From positions 124,001 through 188,000 of the forward strand of contig BPJP01000006.1 of assembly GCA_026004675.1 (NCBI GenBank): a DNA stretch of 64,000 nucleotides, read 5' to 3'. The notes under the pieces are model-generated. The model did no database searches and was not told the origin of the DNA. It was given only the letters and a program-made list of their open reading frames with translations. Below, one piece after another: positions 55,595-62,598 of the stretch; position 1 is the stretch's first letter; each line of letters begins with the position of its first letter. The position numbers were made by a program, and so were the translations under genes. The stretch comes from Gemmatales bacterium (GTDB taxonomy: Bacteria; Planctomycetota; Planctomycetia; Gemmatales; Gemmataceae).

Positions 55595-55605
55595 GGAGGT
55601 AACTT

Positions 55606-55983
55606 ATGGCAAAACGAGTGAAGCCGCAGAGCGACAAACTGGGCGCTTTCTGGAACGACATAAACACTCAACTTATGGTCACGGCCTGTCATAGGTACTG
55701 CCTCGGACGGAGAAGCTATATTGTTGGTGCCTGTGTCGATTGGCTTTACAAGCACCGGCGGAGGTTTGAGGACAAAACAAAGCTGATAATCGTCCGTGAT
55801 ACGGTCGATGCAATCTTGTCTGGACAAGCAGGAGACGACAACATTGACGTTCCCAGGTGGGTTCGCCTGGCAGCCTGTTTGTACGACGAATTGCCACCCT
55901 GTTATAAGGAGCTTTTGGAAGTTGACAAAATAAGGAGAGTCTTTGGAGGAAGCGATGCACGCGACGGAAGCAATAAAAACTGA
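55606..55983 (+). CDS. Hypothetical protein of accessory block
   Basis: A 125-residue basic protein, ATG 55606 with GGGAGG just upstream. LGAFWNDINTQLMVTACHRYCLGRRSYIVGACVDWLYKHRRRFEDKTKLIIVRDTVDAILS is helix-rich, with several Cys but no clear metal site. Its GC and codon use resemble the next two genes more than the structural genes. Function unknown; it may belong to the same cassette as the HigA-like gene. Confidence 0.6.
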   Translation: MAKRVKPQSDKLGAFWNDINTQLMVTACHRYCLGRRSYIVGACVDWLYKHRRRFEDKTKLIIVRDTVDAILSGQAGDDNIDVPRWVRLAACLYDELPPCYKELLEVDKIRRVFGGSDARDGSNKN

Positions 55984-56050
55984 ATGCGATTTTGAAGACA
56001 GGTCGGCAATCAAAGGACAACCGAACGCAATCTTTGGATCGTAGGTGACA

Positions 56051-56431
56051 ATGGACGATCAATTAGCAGCTGAAATACTAGACTGCTTGTATCTCCTAGA
56101 AGCGGACTGGCGCTGGAAAGACAAGCATCCGCGCACCAAGCGTGACGTAGAGTGGGTACGCGCCGTCATCGAGCGATTTCAAGAGTACCTCAGAGACAAG
56201 CTGATCGAGCGAATAGACGAGATGTTGTTGGCAGGCCAGTTCGATGCTGTTGACGAGATGCTGGAAAAGGAGAATGTTAAAGGCGCAAGTATCGAGCGAC
56301 TGTTGGCAATCCTAACCACAACACTTCCGGCCAAGGCACGGCTTTGCAATCGCCGTGATTTTGTTGATAGAGTAAAGGCTGAATTCAAACGGCGTAAACA
56401 ACCGGATGAGTTATTGGTTGGTTTGGCATGA
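56051..56431 (+). CDS. Hypothetical partner of HigA-like antitoxin
   Basis: A 126-residue acidic helical protein: LLEADWRWKDKHPRTKRDVEWVRAVIERFQEYLRDKLIERIDEMLLAGQFDAVDEMLEKENVK. Its stop overlaps the HigA-like start (ATGA), so the two are translated together. In toxin-antitoxin operons of HigBA type the partner is a toxin, but no RelE-like motif is seen here. It could be a new toxin or an effector. Confidence 0.6.
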   Translation: MDDQLAAEILDCLYLLEADWRWKDKHPRTKRDVEWVRAVIERFQEYLRDKLIERIDEMLLAGQFDAVDEMLEKENVKGASIERLLAILTTTLPAKARLCNRRDFVDRVKAEFKRRKQPDELLVGLA

Positions 56432-56676
56432 AACACCGTGTTTACAATCCTGATTATGCTGTCCATCCGCGCCACACTGTGCGTGAGACTATGACCGTAT
56501 TGGGAATCGGTGTGGAGGACTTGGCAAGTAGGAGCGGCTTATCACTAAAAACGGTGAAGCTGATCCTGAAAGGTGCTAAGCCTATTGACGATGCTGTTGC
56601 TGCTGGGTTGGAGCGTGCAACGCGAATACCGCGAAATGTCTGGTTGAACTTGCAACGAAACTACGAGAAGCATTGA
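56428..56676 (+). CDS. HigA-like helix-turn-helix antitoxin
   Basis: An 82-residue XRE/HigA-type protein. HPRHTVRETMTVLGIGVEDLASRSGLSLKTVKLILKGAKPIDDAVAAGLERATRIPRNVWLNLQRNYE matches the HigA addiction-module antitoxin fold: HTH, then the IPRxxWLNLQxNY end. Such proteins bind their own operator and neutralise a partner toxin. The partner candidate is the gene just upstream. Confidence 0.78.
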   Translation: MKHRVYNPDYAVHPRHTVRETMTVLGIGVEDLASRSGLSLKTVKLILKGAKPIDDAVAAGLERATRIPRNVWLNLQRNYEKH

Positions 56677-56689
56677 AAGCCATTGCATC

Positions 56690-56806
56690 ATGACAGTCGA
56701 GGGGGCAGTCTTGTTTTTCTTCGGTCTGGTACTAGGTTTTGTGATCGGTGCAATCCTGGTCGGCGAGCTGCGAAAGCTCGAAGAACGGGATGAGCCGATT
56801 GAGTAA
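56690..56806 (+). CDS. Single-pass membrane micro-protein
   Basis: A 38-residue frame: VLFFFGLVLGFVIGAIL is a membrane helix, then a charged tail (GELRKLEERDEPIE). It starts 13 bp after the HigA-like gene. It is too small to judge as a gene with certainty; it resembles small phage membrane proteins. Confidence 0.45.
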   Translation: MTVEGAVLFFFGLVLGFVIGAILVGELRKLEERDEPIE

Positions 56807-56958
56807 GTGTCGCAGCGTTGTCGCACCGCGACACCGTGAGTCAGCGAAAAACACTGGATGTTTCGTTATTTGACTGTCGCACAGACTGCGACAGCGCACG
56901 AAATCTGACAACAACTCGTGTGGCAATGCCACAAAGCTTGTTCCAATGGGGGTAATTC

Positions 56959-57198
56959 TTGATTTGCCCTAATTGCAAACGCGAAACGCTGCCCGACCTG
57001 TGGTACCACGAACGCGGCGACTGCGACGTGTTCCGACCGGCGACGTGCTGCCGGTGTGGTCAGGATTTCTGGTCGGACGAATCGGCTCGTGTCTGTGGCC
57101 GGTGCCGGGCGCTCGAACGTTACAAGTGGGACGGAGTGAATGTGCTGCGAGACGCCCTCCAAATGCGAAACCCAACGCATCAAAGTATGGACATATAA
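56959..57198 (+). CDS. Small zinc-ribbon protein
   Basis: A 79-residue protein from TTG 56959, with CPNCKRETLPDLWYHERGDCDVF, CCRCGQDFW and VCGRCRALERY, giving several CxxC pairs. It is the last rightward gene before the repressor and may bind DNA. The start is uncertain. Confidence 0.55.
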   Translation: MICPNCKRETLPDLWYHERGDCDVFRPATCCRCGQDFWSDESARVCGRCRALERYKWDGVNVLRDALQMRNPTHQSMDI

Positions 57199-57219
57199 TC
57201 GCCTGGTGCGCGTCTGTGT

Positions 57220-57429
57220 TCATTCTTTTTTCATTCCACGCTCGACCAGTTCGTCGAGAGCGAGGCCCAATGCTTTGGCCAACGCGATAGCGTTTGGCAA
57301 AGTCGGCTTTCTGCGGTCCTGCTCCCAGTTCTGGAGCGAATCGACAGGCACGCCGGCCTTTTTCGCCAGTTCCGACTGGCTCAATCCGGCCGCTTGTCGC
57401 GCGGCTTTTATTTTCCTGCCAAACAACAC
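57220..57429 (-). CDS. XRE-family repressor
   Basis: A 69-residue Cro/CI-type protein. IKAARQAAGLSQSELAKKAGVPVDSLQNWEQDRRKPTLPNAIALAKALGLALDEL is a complete helix-turn-helix. GTG 57429 is preceded by AAAGGAGG at 7 nt. It is the only leftward gene in this region, and it faces 57586 across two operators that its product probably binds. It could be the lysogeny repressor. No protease-like (LexA) domain is present, so induction would need another signal. Confidence 0.82.
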   Translation of the reverse strand: MLFGRKIKAARQAAGLSQSELAKKAGVPVDSLQNWEQDRRKPTLPNAIALAKALGLALDELVERGMKKE

Positions 57430-57451
57430 GCATAAACCTCCTTTCGTCCTA

Positions 57452-57480
57452 AGTGTACGCCGTTAGGCGTATTGCGTCTA
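57452..57480 (-). promoter_or_regulatory. Leftward promoter of repressor gene with operator O2
   Basis: Minus strand: TAGACG (57475-57480), 17 nt, TACACT (57452-57457). The operator TACGCC-TAAC-GGCGTA (57456-57471) fills the spacer. This mirrors the rightward promoter in layout and should give autoregulation. Confidence 0.55.
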
Positions 57481-57514
57481 GGAAAAATTTTTTGAAAAAA
57501 TTTTGCTTTTCCTG

Positions 57515-57543
57515 TTGACACTATACGCCAATTGGCGTATAGT
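57515..57543 (+). promoter_or_regulatory. Rightward promoter with operator O1
   Basis: TTGACA (57515-57520), exactly 17 nt, TATAGT (57538-57543). A 20-bp perfect palindrome centred on TACGCC-AATT-GGCGTA (57522-57541) fills the spacer, with the same half-sites as O2. A repressor bound here would block polymerase. Confidence 0.8.
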
Positions 57544-57585
57544 ACTAGTGTAGTCAACAACAACACTCAAGCAAAGGAGAAAGCC

Positions 57586-57774
57586 ATGAAGACGAGAAGT
57601 GAAATCGAGAAACTGCAGCGAGCAGCCCTGGCCGAGGCCCTCTGGATGATGCGGAAAGGCATTTTCAGCCAGGGAGTGAAGGACCGAGTTAGGGCGGCAA
57701 TCCCGGACCAGAAGACAGCCGACTACTACTTCGAGCGGATGAAAACCTGGTGGGAAGAAAGGCACAACAACTAA
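57586..57774 (+). CDS. Small protein under the repressed promoter (Cro/excision-type position)
   Basis: A 62-residue helical protein, with KLQRAALAEALWMMRKGIFSQGVKDRVRAAIPDQKTADYYFERMKTWWEE. It has AAAGGAGA 6 nt before ATG 57586, and begins 43 bp after the -10. It is the first gene transcribed when the repressor is lost. No known family; a switch function like Cro is possible but there is no HTH. Confidence 0.65.
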   Translation: MKTRSEIEKLQRAALAEALWMMRKGIFSQGVKDRVRAAIPDQKTADYYFERMKTWWEERHNN

Positions 57775-57782
57775 GGCGCAGG

Positions 57783-57812
57783 AGGCGCCGAGGCTCGTCT
57801 ACCTCGGCGCCT
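57783..57812 (+). terminator. Stable 11-bp hairpin
   Basis: AGGCGCCGAGG (57783-57793) pairs perfectly with CCTCGGCGCCT (57802-57812) around an 8-nt loop, just after the small gene's stop. There is no T run, so it may be a partial terminator or an mRNA stabiliser. Confidence 0.45.
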
Positions 57813-57847
57813 TACCTGAAACAAGTCAAAAGAAAGGAGAACGACAA

Positions 57848-58108
57848 ATGGCACAATTAGGTTGGCATTTCGGTCATGTCGCTGAAGTTTGGACCAATGG
57901 CGGGCCGACTGGGGAGTTCGTCGAAGTGCTGGAGGGTGAAATCCAGGATTATGGCGGGAACACGTTATTTAAGGGGACGGCTGATTCAGTCTTTCGGAGA
58001 CAAAAGCGGTTCCGAATCCCTACTGTCCTTGTACCGACAAAGTGGCGACGCCACCAAGGTTGGTACGTCACTGGCGATAACATTTGGGAAAATATTGAGT
58101 TGGGCTAA
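57848..58108 (+). CDS. Hypothetical protein
   Basis: An 86-residue protein, MAQLGWHFGHVAEVWTNGGPTGEFVEVLEGEIQDYGGNTLFKGTADSVFRRQKRFRIPTVLVPTKWRRHQGWYVTGDNIWENIELG in summary: beta-rich, with Trp and Gly, and no known motif. AAAGGAGA precedes it. Downstream (58122-58147) is an 8-bp hairpin TCCCGA-type (GGTCCCGA/TCGGGACC) without T run. Confidence 0.5.
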   Translation: MAQLGWHFGHVAEVWTNGGPTGEFVEVLEGEIQDYGGNTLFKGTADSVFRRQKRFRIPTVLVPTKWRRHQGWYVTGDNIWENIELG

Positions 58109-58289
58109 TCCCCACCGCCGTGGTCCCGAGGCGGAAGTATCGGGACCGCTGGGAGCCGTGTGTTCATCCGTGGTCCCTTTTGTAACCATTAAACATATCT
58201 TGATACGTTGATGCGTTCGGTCCCGCGAATTTGCGTTCGGACCTCGAAGCGGAGCACAATACCCCTGTCCTTTTTTGGGGGTATCTTCG

Positions 58290-58577
58290 ATGCGCTTCGC
58301 TCTTTTCTATCTTCTAGCCGCCGTCATCGTCAGCTGCACCGTCGCTGCCGAACCTCCCAAAGACGGTCTCGACAAACGCTGGATCGACCAGCACGCAGCC
58401 GAGCACGTCCGCGTCGATTTCGGTGGCCTGGCCGACCTGGCCCGCGCCATCGACCAATTCCCCGAAAAAGTCGCTGAAACACTCCATCTCGTAGAAATCG
58501 CTTTCGGCACCGGTCTGGTGCTCGGAGGTTGTGCCGGTCTCTGCCTTGGCAGGTTGTTCGCGAGGCCAAAACAATGA
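58290..58577 (+). CDS. Lysis-region membrane protein with signal peptide
   Basis: A 95-residue protein with an N-terminal signal (FALFYLLAAVIVSCTVAA) and a C-terminal membrane helix (AFGTGLVLGGCAGLCLGRLF). It begins the cluster of small membrane proteins next to the peptidase gene. It may be a pinholin, spanin part or endolysin helper. Its stop overlaps the next start. Confidence 0.6.
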   Translation: MRFALFYLLAAVIVSCTVAAEPPKDGLDKRWIDQHAAEHVRVDFGGLADLARAIDQFPEKVAETLHLVEIAFGTGLVLGGCAGLCLGRLFARPKQ

Positions 58578-58735
58578 ACAAACACGCGCCCATCTGGTTT
58601 CTGGTGATCGCCGGTCTGGTCAGCTTGTTCGCTTTGGTCGTGTCGTCCGAAACCGAACTGCCTCCAGAGACGCCGCCGCCAAAACCGACCCCGGTCGTGC
58701 CGGACGACCCGCCCCCGATCCCGGACAGCCCCTGA
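58574..58735 (+). CDS. Small membrane protein with Pro-rich tail
   Basis: A 53-residue frame: IWFLVIAGLVSLFALVVSS is a membrane anchor, then PPETPPPKPTPVVPDDPPPIPDSP, extended and Pro-rich like an o-spanin or a periplasmic linker. It overlaps the previous gene by 4 bp. TGA 58733 ends it; the next coding region lies in the same frame after about 12 codons, but a TTG at 58747 in another frame with GAGG upstream is the likelier start for it. Confidence 0.55.
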   Translation: MNKHAPIWFLVIAGLVSLFALVVSSETELPPETPPPKPTPVVPDDPPPIPDSP

Positions 58736-58746
58736 GGACCTCGACC

Positions 58747-59368
58747 TTGTCCTCGGTCGAGGATAGCCGATTCATCACACGTAGCGCCGGACGGAACGGA
58801 AGCGCAGATCGATTTCCCCGATTCCCAATGGCTGCGCAATGTCGGCAGCCGAATCGACGGAGCGGGCATGTGCGTCTTTACCAGTTTGGAGCACGCTTTT
58901 ATCTGGTCCGGAATTAACGAATTTCGCGGTTTCCGCGACTGGTGCGCCAAGCACTATCCAGGCGGCGGTTACCCTGAGAAAGTCGACAAGCTCGTCGCTG
59001 CCTATTGCCGGCACCACAAGCTGCCGATCGTCGAAGAGGATGGCGTGCGGTGCATCGTCCGCCCGTCTGGCGAGAAATTTTCCTACCTCCAGTACGAAGG
59101 TCCGTCGCTCAAGCTGGCCGAGGAAGCGTTAGGCAACGGGCTGCTGGTCTGCACGACGCTTTATCGGTCGCCACGATACGGCCCGGGAATCATCTACCAT
59201 ATGGTCAATCTCGCCCATCTGGGATCACGAAACGCGGCGATCCTGGACAATAATTTTCAGCCCTACGAATGGGACAGTCGAGCGCGACTGGAACCGCGAT
59301 TGAAGCTAGCTGGGCGGGTCTGGTTGATTGTGGTCAATCGGCATGGCCCGCCGCCGCCGCCAAAGTGA
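58747..59368 (+). CDS. Candidate phage cysteine peptidase (lysis), possible +1 frameshift
   Basis: A protein of about 206 residues. SRIDGAGMCVFTSLEHA carries a Cys in the GxGxCV context of papain/C39-like enzymes, and GIIYHMVNLAHLGSRNAAILDNNFQPYEW the His and Asn/Asp. DFPDSQWLRNVGS immediately before Met 58868 is clearly coding and in frame, so the N-terminus is upstream of that ATG. TTG 58747 joins it if one G is removed from 58789-58790. In this position it may be the endolysin, cleaving peptide links in the cell wall, although planctomycete walls differ. The family call is inference. Confidence 0.55.
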
Positions 59369-59397
59369 ATGACGCTAAGAGAAAGAGAGAAGAGGCA

Positions 59398-60198
59398 ATG
59401 CGTATCGGCTACGTCATTTTTTGTGTCGGCTTCATGGCCTGGCCAGCCCGGGCCGCGCCTCCTGGGACCTGGGAAACCAAAGCGGACGGATATGAATACC
59501 TGACAATCGACGGCACTATTGTCGGCGCTTATGATCCGGCTGGCTACTGGTGGCCGAAAATCGGAGGCGCCTACGACGAAGCCGACGTTATCGAATACCA
59601 CCGGCACGACCTCGATCGGCGAAACCAGGGGTTGGCAGAGGACTGGCTGAACAGCTTGTCCAAACGAAAAGGTGAAACGATAACCATTGGCGGCAAGACG
59701 GCGACCTTGGACGAAGCGAGGAAGCTGATCGCCCAATCACGGATTCCAGAATACGCCAAGGCTCCAAGGCTGACCGTGATCTCGGACGATGCGAGCCTGA
59801 GGGAGAGGGTCTTGAAGGACTTTCAAACCTCGCAGGCGCTTGCTCCTTTCCGCGGCAAGGTCCTTGTCGACGCTTTGTCGCCCGACGCCTGGCAGCTCGA
59901 GCCGCTAAGAATCCGCGACAATCCGAATTTCCAAAAGACGGGCGTCGCTTTGATCTTTCAGGGAAAACCGGACGACAAAGGACGGGCGAAGCCATTCGCT
60001 TTGTGGACTTATCCGGGACCTGAGGCTCTGGCCGCGGCGTTGCGCCAGGCCGGGCCGAACTACGATCCGAAATCGATCCCATCATTGCCGTCTGGCTTGC
60101 GACTGATCCGATTCTGGCCGACCTGGTGCCTTTTGGGCATGGCGGCGATCGTCGCTTTGGTTCTGCTCTGGCCGCGAAAACGAAAGGGTTCACTCTGA
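59398..60198 (+). CDS. Exported hypothetical protein with C-terminal membrane helix
   Basis: A 266-residue protein with a signal peptide (VIFCVGFMAWPARA) and a C-terminal membrane helix (PTWCLLGMAAIVALVLLW) followed by RKRK. The central part is alternating alpha/beta (LTVISDDASLRERVLKDFQTSQALAPFRGKVLVDAL) and might be a small thioredoxin-like domain. It belongs to the lysis or superinfection block. ATG 59398 has AGAGG upstream. Confidence 0.6.
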   Translation: MRIGYVIFCVGFMAWPARAAPPGTWETKADGYEYLTIDGTIVGAYDPAGYWWPKIGGAYDEADVIEYHRHDLDRRNQGLAEDWLNSLSKRKGETITIGGKTATLDEARKLIAQSRIPEYAKAPRLTVISDDASLRERVLKDFQTSQALAPFRGKVLVDALSPDAWQLEPLRIRDNPNFQKTGVALIFQGKPDDKGRAKPFALWTYPGPEALAAALRQAGPNYDPKSIPSLPSGLRLIRFWPTWCLLGMAAIVALVLLWPRKRKGSL

Positions 60199-60392
60199 TG
60201 TGCACGAACACGGCGGTAATCATGCTGGCTGCCTTTGCTGGCGTTTTGGCTCTGCTTTGGCGTTTCGGCTGGCTTCGGCCGCCGAATCCTCTGGCCGACC
60301 GGATCGACGAATGCGTGGCGAAGCGCAAAGAAGAGGAGATGCGCGCCATTCTTCGCGAATTGGCCAACGAGGCGTCGAAGGAAAAACCATGA
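60198..60392 (+). CDS. Small membrane protein
   Basis: A 64-residue protein with one membrane helix (VIMLAAFAGVLALLWRFGWL) and a charged C-terminal helix. It overlaps the previous stop by 1 base and the next start by 4. Probably part of the lysis set or an i-spanin. Confidence 0.6.
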   Translation: MCTNTAVIMLAAFAGVLALLWRFGWLRPPNPLADRIDECVAKRKEEEMRAILRELANEASKEKP

Positions 60393-60625
60393 AGGCAAAA
60401 AAGCTGGTCGCCGAGCTGAACGAGCTGGTCGAACGTCCTTTGCGGGAACGCCGACTGGCGAAGCGATTGGCGACCATTCTTCTTCGGCTCTTGCGTTTGG
60501 CGGACCAGAGGCGGTTGCCGGCGGAGATCGACTGGGAAATCGAGTGTCTTTGGGCCAGGCATGGCCCGTTGATCGAGGCCGTGCTCGACGAGCATGGCTT
60601 GCTATCGCCAAAGGGGAAACGATGA
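60389..60625 (+). CDS. Hypothetical helical protein
   Basis: A 78-residue, strongly basic helical protein (KKLVAELNELVERPLRERRLAKRLATILLRLLRLADQ). No membrane helix. It overlaps both neighbours by 4 bp, so it belongs to the same translational unit. Confidence 0.55.
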   Translation: MKAKKLVAELNELVERPLRERRLAKRLATILLRLLRLADQRRLPAEIDWEIECLWARHGPLIEAVLDEHGLLSPKGKR

Positions 60626-60795
60626 AAGAGAAGTGGCTGAAAATCGGTAAAGGGGCGTTGATCGCCGGCGCCGGGGCGGCATTGACTTATTTGAGCCAGG
60701 CCGTCAGCGGTGCGGATTTTGGCGTCTGGACCCCCGTGGTGGTCGCGCTGCTCTCCGTCGCTGTCAACGCAGTGCGAAAGCTCAGTCTGGAATGA
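60622..60795 (+). CDS. Holin-like protein with two membrane helices
   Basis: A 57-residue protein, KEKWLKIGKGALIAGAGAALTYLSQAVSG...TPVVVALLSVAVNAVRKLSLE. The amphipathic start and two membrane segments (IAGAGAALTYLSQAV and WTPVVVALLSVAVNAV) match small phage holins. It would form membrane holes for the lytic enzyme. Confidence 0.7.
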   Translation: MKEKWLKIGKGALIAGAGAALTYLSQAVSGADFGVWTPVVVALLSVAVNAVRKLSLE

Positions 60796-60801
60796 ATCGC
60801 C

Positions 60802-60993
60802 ATGGCCGAACGCATTCGCGTCAGGACGACCGGTCAGAGAGCGAACGCCGTTCTGGCCAGGCATATCGATCGCGTCAAGGAGCTGATTGCGGGCGGCTGG
60901 CGCTATACGAAGAGAGCCTTTCGGCTCGTCAGTCGAAATCCGTTCTGCTACGAGACGGAGCTGGTGCGTGATTCGACGGAGAAAAAACCATGA
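60802..60993 (+). CDS. Small basic protein
   Basis: A 63-residue Arg-rich protein (RIRVRTTGQRANAVLARHIDRVKELIAGGWRYTKRAFRLVSRN). It could bind nucleic acid. It lies 6 bp after the holin-like gene and overlaps the next gene by 4 bp. No family known. Confidence 0.5.
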   Translation: MAERIRVRTTGQRANAVLARHIDRVKELIAGGWRYTKRAFRLVSRNPFCYETELVRDSTEKKP

Positions 60994-61550
60994 CCTGGCA
61001 CGACTGCTTCGCTCTTGTCCTCATCCTCTTTTTCCGTCCAGCACCAACGGAGCAGGAAAGGTGGCTGACGCAGCTCGGCGATGATTCTTTTCAAACTCGC
61101 GAGCAGGCGACCGACCGTCTGATCCGTTCGGGCGTTTCCTTTCCTCGGCTGGCGATCGCTGCCGTCGATCCCGACCCGGAAATCCGCGCCCGGGCCAGAC
61201 GGATCGCTAGCGAAAAAGCGAAACGCATACTCGACCAGTGGGAGCCGTTCCCCTGTCTCGATAGCGCCTGGTGGGACGCCAAGACGCAGTGCTACGTTTC
61301 GACGCCAGCCAAACACAGACTGCAACCATGGATCGACCGCACCGTCTGTTCATGCGTGCCACCTTACGACGATTACCGTCTGGCAACGAGGCTCTATTGC
61401 GAATCGTTGCTCAAGTCTGGCGTTCCTCCGTCGTGGATCGAGCGTCTGTTTCTTCTTCCTCTCTGGCAAAAGGAACAAACCCTGCCGGCGCACTGGCGAG
61501 CAGGGAGGCTGATGCCAAAACGCCTACAAATTCTGGCGAAATCAAAATAA
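60990..61550 (+). CDS. Exported protein with planctomycete-type HEAT-like segment
   Basis: A 186-residue protein with a signal peptide (FALVLILFFRPAP). LTQLGDDSFQTREQATDRLIRSGVSFPRLAIAAVDPDPEIRARARRIAS is the HEAT-like repeat pattern found in many exported planctomycete proteins, so the phage likely took it from a host. The C-terminal half has four Cys and a Trp-rich stretch. Function unknown; a surface or superinfection role is possible. Confidence 0.6.
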   Translation: MTWHDCFALVLILFFRPAPTEQERWLTQLGDDSFQTREQATDRLIRSGVSFPRLAIAAVDPDPEIRARARRIASEKAKRILDQWEPFPCLDSAWWDAKTQCYVSTPAKHRLQPWIDRTVCSCVPPYDDYRLATRLYCESLLKSGVPPSWIERLFLLPLWQKEQTLPAHWRAGRLMPKRLQILAKSK

Positions 61551-61592
61551 ACTAATAGAATCGTTGTTTCGACTGTCTCGGCGGCTGTTTTG

Positions 61593-62024
61593 ATGAGAAG
61601 ATTCCTCGGTCCAAAACAGAGGCGCAAGCGCTATTTCGCCCGTTTCCGCTATCTCAAGCCGGGTCTTGGCCGCTGGGAAAAAGAGATCGAGGAAGCTGGA
61701 TTCGACCTGCAAGACCTGACGAAGTGGGCCGAGGCACGCCGCCGAATCGAAGCGCGTGCCGGTTATCCCGAACCGAGACCGCCAGCCCAGCCGACGGACG
61801 CCGAGCCGGGCAGCGAAGAGAAGATCGCCGTGATGGCGGCCAGAGCAGCACGAGGCGAAGCGCTCTTTCACCCCGACGATCGTCAGCGCGACGAGGACGA
61901 CGCTTTCGGCCAGATCGCTGAGGTGTTGCGAAATGGCCGGCTCAGGAAAAACCTGAAAGTCTCCCGGATCCAGGGTGATTTTCCGAAACGGAAAGACGAT
62001 CGTACCACAGATGAACACGAATGA
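61593..62024 (+). CDS. Hypothetical protein with end supplied by a repeat
   Basis: A 143-residue protein (MRRFLGPKQRRKRYFARFRYLKPGLGRWEKEIEEAGFDLQDL) with a charged, helical body and no known motif. Its last codons (RTTDEHE) are encoded by the left end of the 62004-62178 repeat, so the native C-terminus may have been replaced. Confidence 0.55.
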   Translation: MRRFLGPKQRRKRYFARFRYLKPGLGRWEKEIEEAGFDLQDLTKWAEARRRIEARAGYPEPRPPAQPTDAEPGSEEKIAVMAARAARGEALFHPDDRQRDEDDAFGQIAEVLRNGRLRKNLKVSRIQGDFPKRKDDRTTDEHE

Positions 62025-62178
62025 ACACGAATAATTTGTGGCTTCCCCTCTCCCAAAGGGAAGACCCTCACCCAAGCCCTCTCCCGAGGTGAGAGAGAGC
62101 TGGATCCCCCTCTCCCTCCGGGAGAGGGTAGGAAAAGGACAACAACTCCATTCGTGTCCATTCGTGTCTATTCGCGGT
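62004..62178. repeat. MITE-like inverted-repeat element
   Basis: Terminal inverted repeats: ACCACAGATGAACACGAAT (from 62004) and the complement of CCATTCGTGTCTATTCGCGG (to 62178), each built of repeated ATTCGTGT units. The middle has CCCTCTCCC and CCGGGAGAGGG blocks. I know such composite repeats as common in intergenic regions of planctomycetes and other bacteria. It has no coding capacity. Confidence 0.65.
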
Positions 62179-62188
62179 TTTTAATCAG

Positions 62189-62279
62189 CTCAATTTTCAT
62201 CTTTCGGCCAAAAACAAAGAAAAGATTCGCGAGAAACTGCTTCTCGTGAAAGGCGTCGCCGAACATTACGCAGCCTGGC
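62189..62279 (+). repeat. 91-bp copy of part of the winged-helix gene
   Basis: Matches 35317-35407 with three differences in 91 bp. The copy would read LNFHLSAKNKEKIREKLLLVKGVAEHYAAWP then stop, that is a fragment of a related winged-helix gene. The changed residues (S to R, F to V) suggest an old relative rather than a fresh duplication. Confidence 0.75.
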
Positions 62280-62471
62280 CGTGACAGGATCGCCGCCGGC
62301 AGCTTGACCCATCGGCTCGTTGTTGTTCAGGCCGGACCGGCTGCCGGGGATCGGTTCGTAGGCCGGCAGCTGGCCGTCGCGGATGAGCTTGCGCACCGCC
62401 GCCGGGGAGACTCGCCATTTCTTGGCGAGTTCTCTGACCGTGTAATCGCGGATGTCGGTTGCGCGTTGCAT
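62190..62471 (-). CDS. Excisionase-like HTH protein with truncated end
   Basis: A 93-residue frame. Residues 10-40 (YTVRELAKKWRVSPAAVRKLIRDGQLPAYEP) are a MerR/excisionase-type winged-helix. From about residue 63 the coding runs antisense through the winged-helix fragment (62189-62279), so the native C-terminus was lost at a junction near 62280. It may still bind DNA. A 41-bp palindrome just upstream is its likely operator. Confidence 0.65.
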   Translation of the reverse strand: MQRATDIRDYTVRELAKKWRVSPAAVRKLIRDGQLPAYEPIPGSRSGLNNNEPMGQAAGGDPVTARLRNVRRRLSREAVSRESFLCFWPKDEN

Positions 62472-62510
62472 GACGCGGCAAATCTACCGCGCAGAGGTGA
62501 GGTTGGGTGG

Positions 62511-62551
62511 TCAACAAATATCAACAAAATAATTTTGTTGAATTTTGTTGA
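62511..62551. promoter_or_regulatory. 41-bp palindrome upstream of the HTH gene
   Basis: Two 20-nt arms (62511-62530 and 62532-62551) with 18 of 20 paired around one base, built from TCAACAAA and TTTTGTTGA units. It is AT-rich in a GC-rich region and stands 40 bp upstream of the leftward HTH start. Likely an operator; a replication or packaging site is possible. Confidence 0.6.
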
Positions 62552-62573
62552 CCCCCATTTTTTCGGGGTTTTT
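62552..62573 (+). terminator. Possible rightward terminator
   Basis: CCCC, a T-rich loop, GGGG, then T5 on the plus strand. It may end the late rightward transcript before the leftward genes. The stem is short, so confidence is low. Confidence 0.35.
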
Positions 62574-62598
62574 GAGGATTTTGGCGACTGAAAAAAAA

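Noticed and set aside
55606-57198. Classical HigB or RelE toxin beside the HigA-like gene
   Set aside because: Neither upstream protein shows the RelE/HigB strand and Arg pattern, so only an unknown partner is claimed.
58730-58740. TGA 58733 as a second selenocysteine codon joining two frames
   Set aside because: The two frames have unlike content, no SelD-like or redox motif surrounds the TGA, and a better start (TTG 58747) exists for the peptidase.
62000-62200. CRISPR array from repeated ATTCGTGT units
   Set aside because: The units are directly adjacent and inverted, without regular spacers or cas genes.
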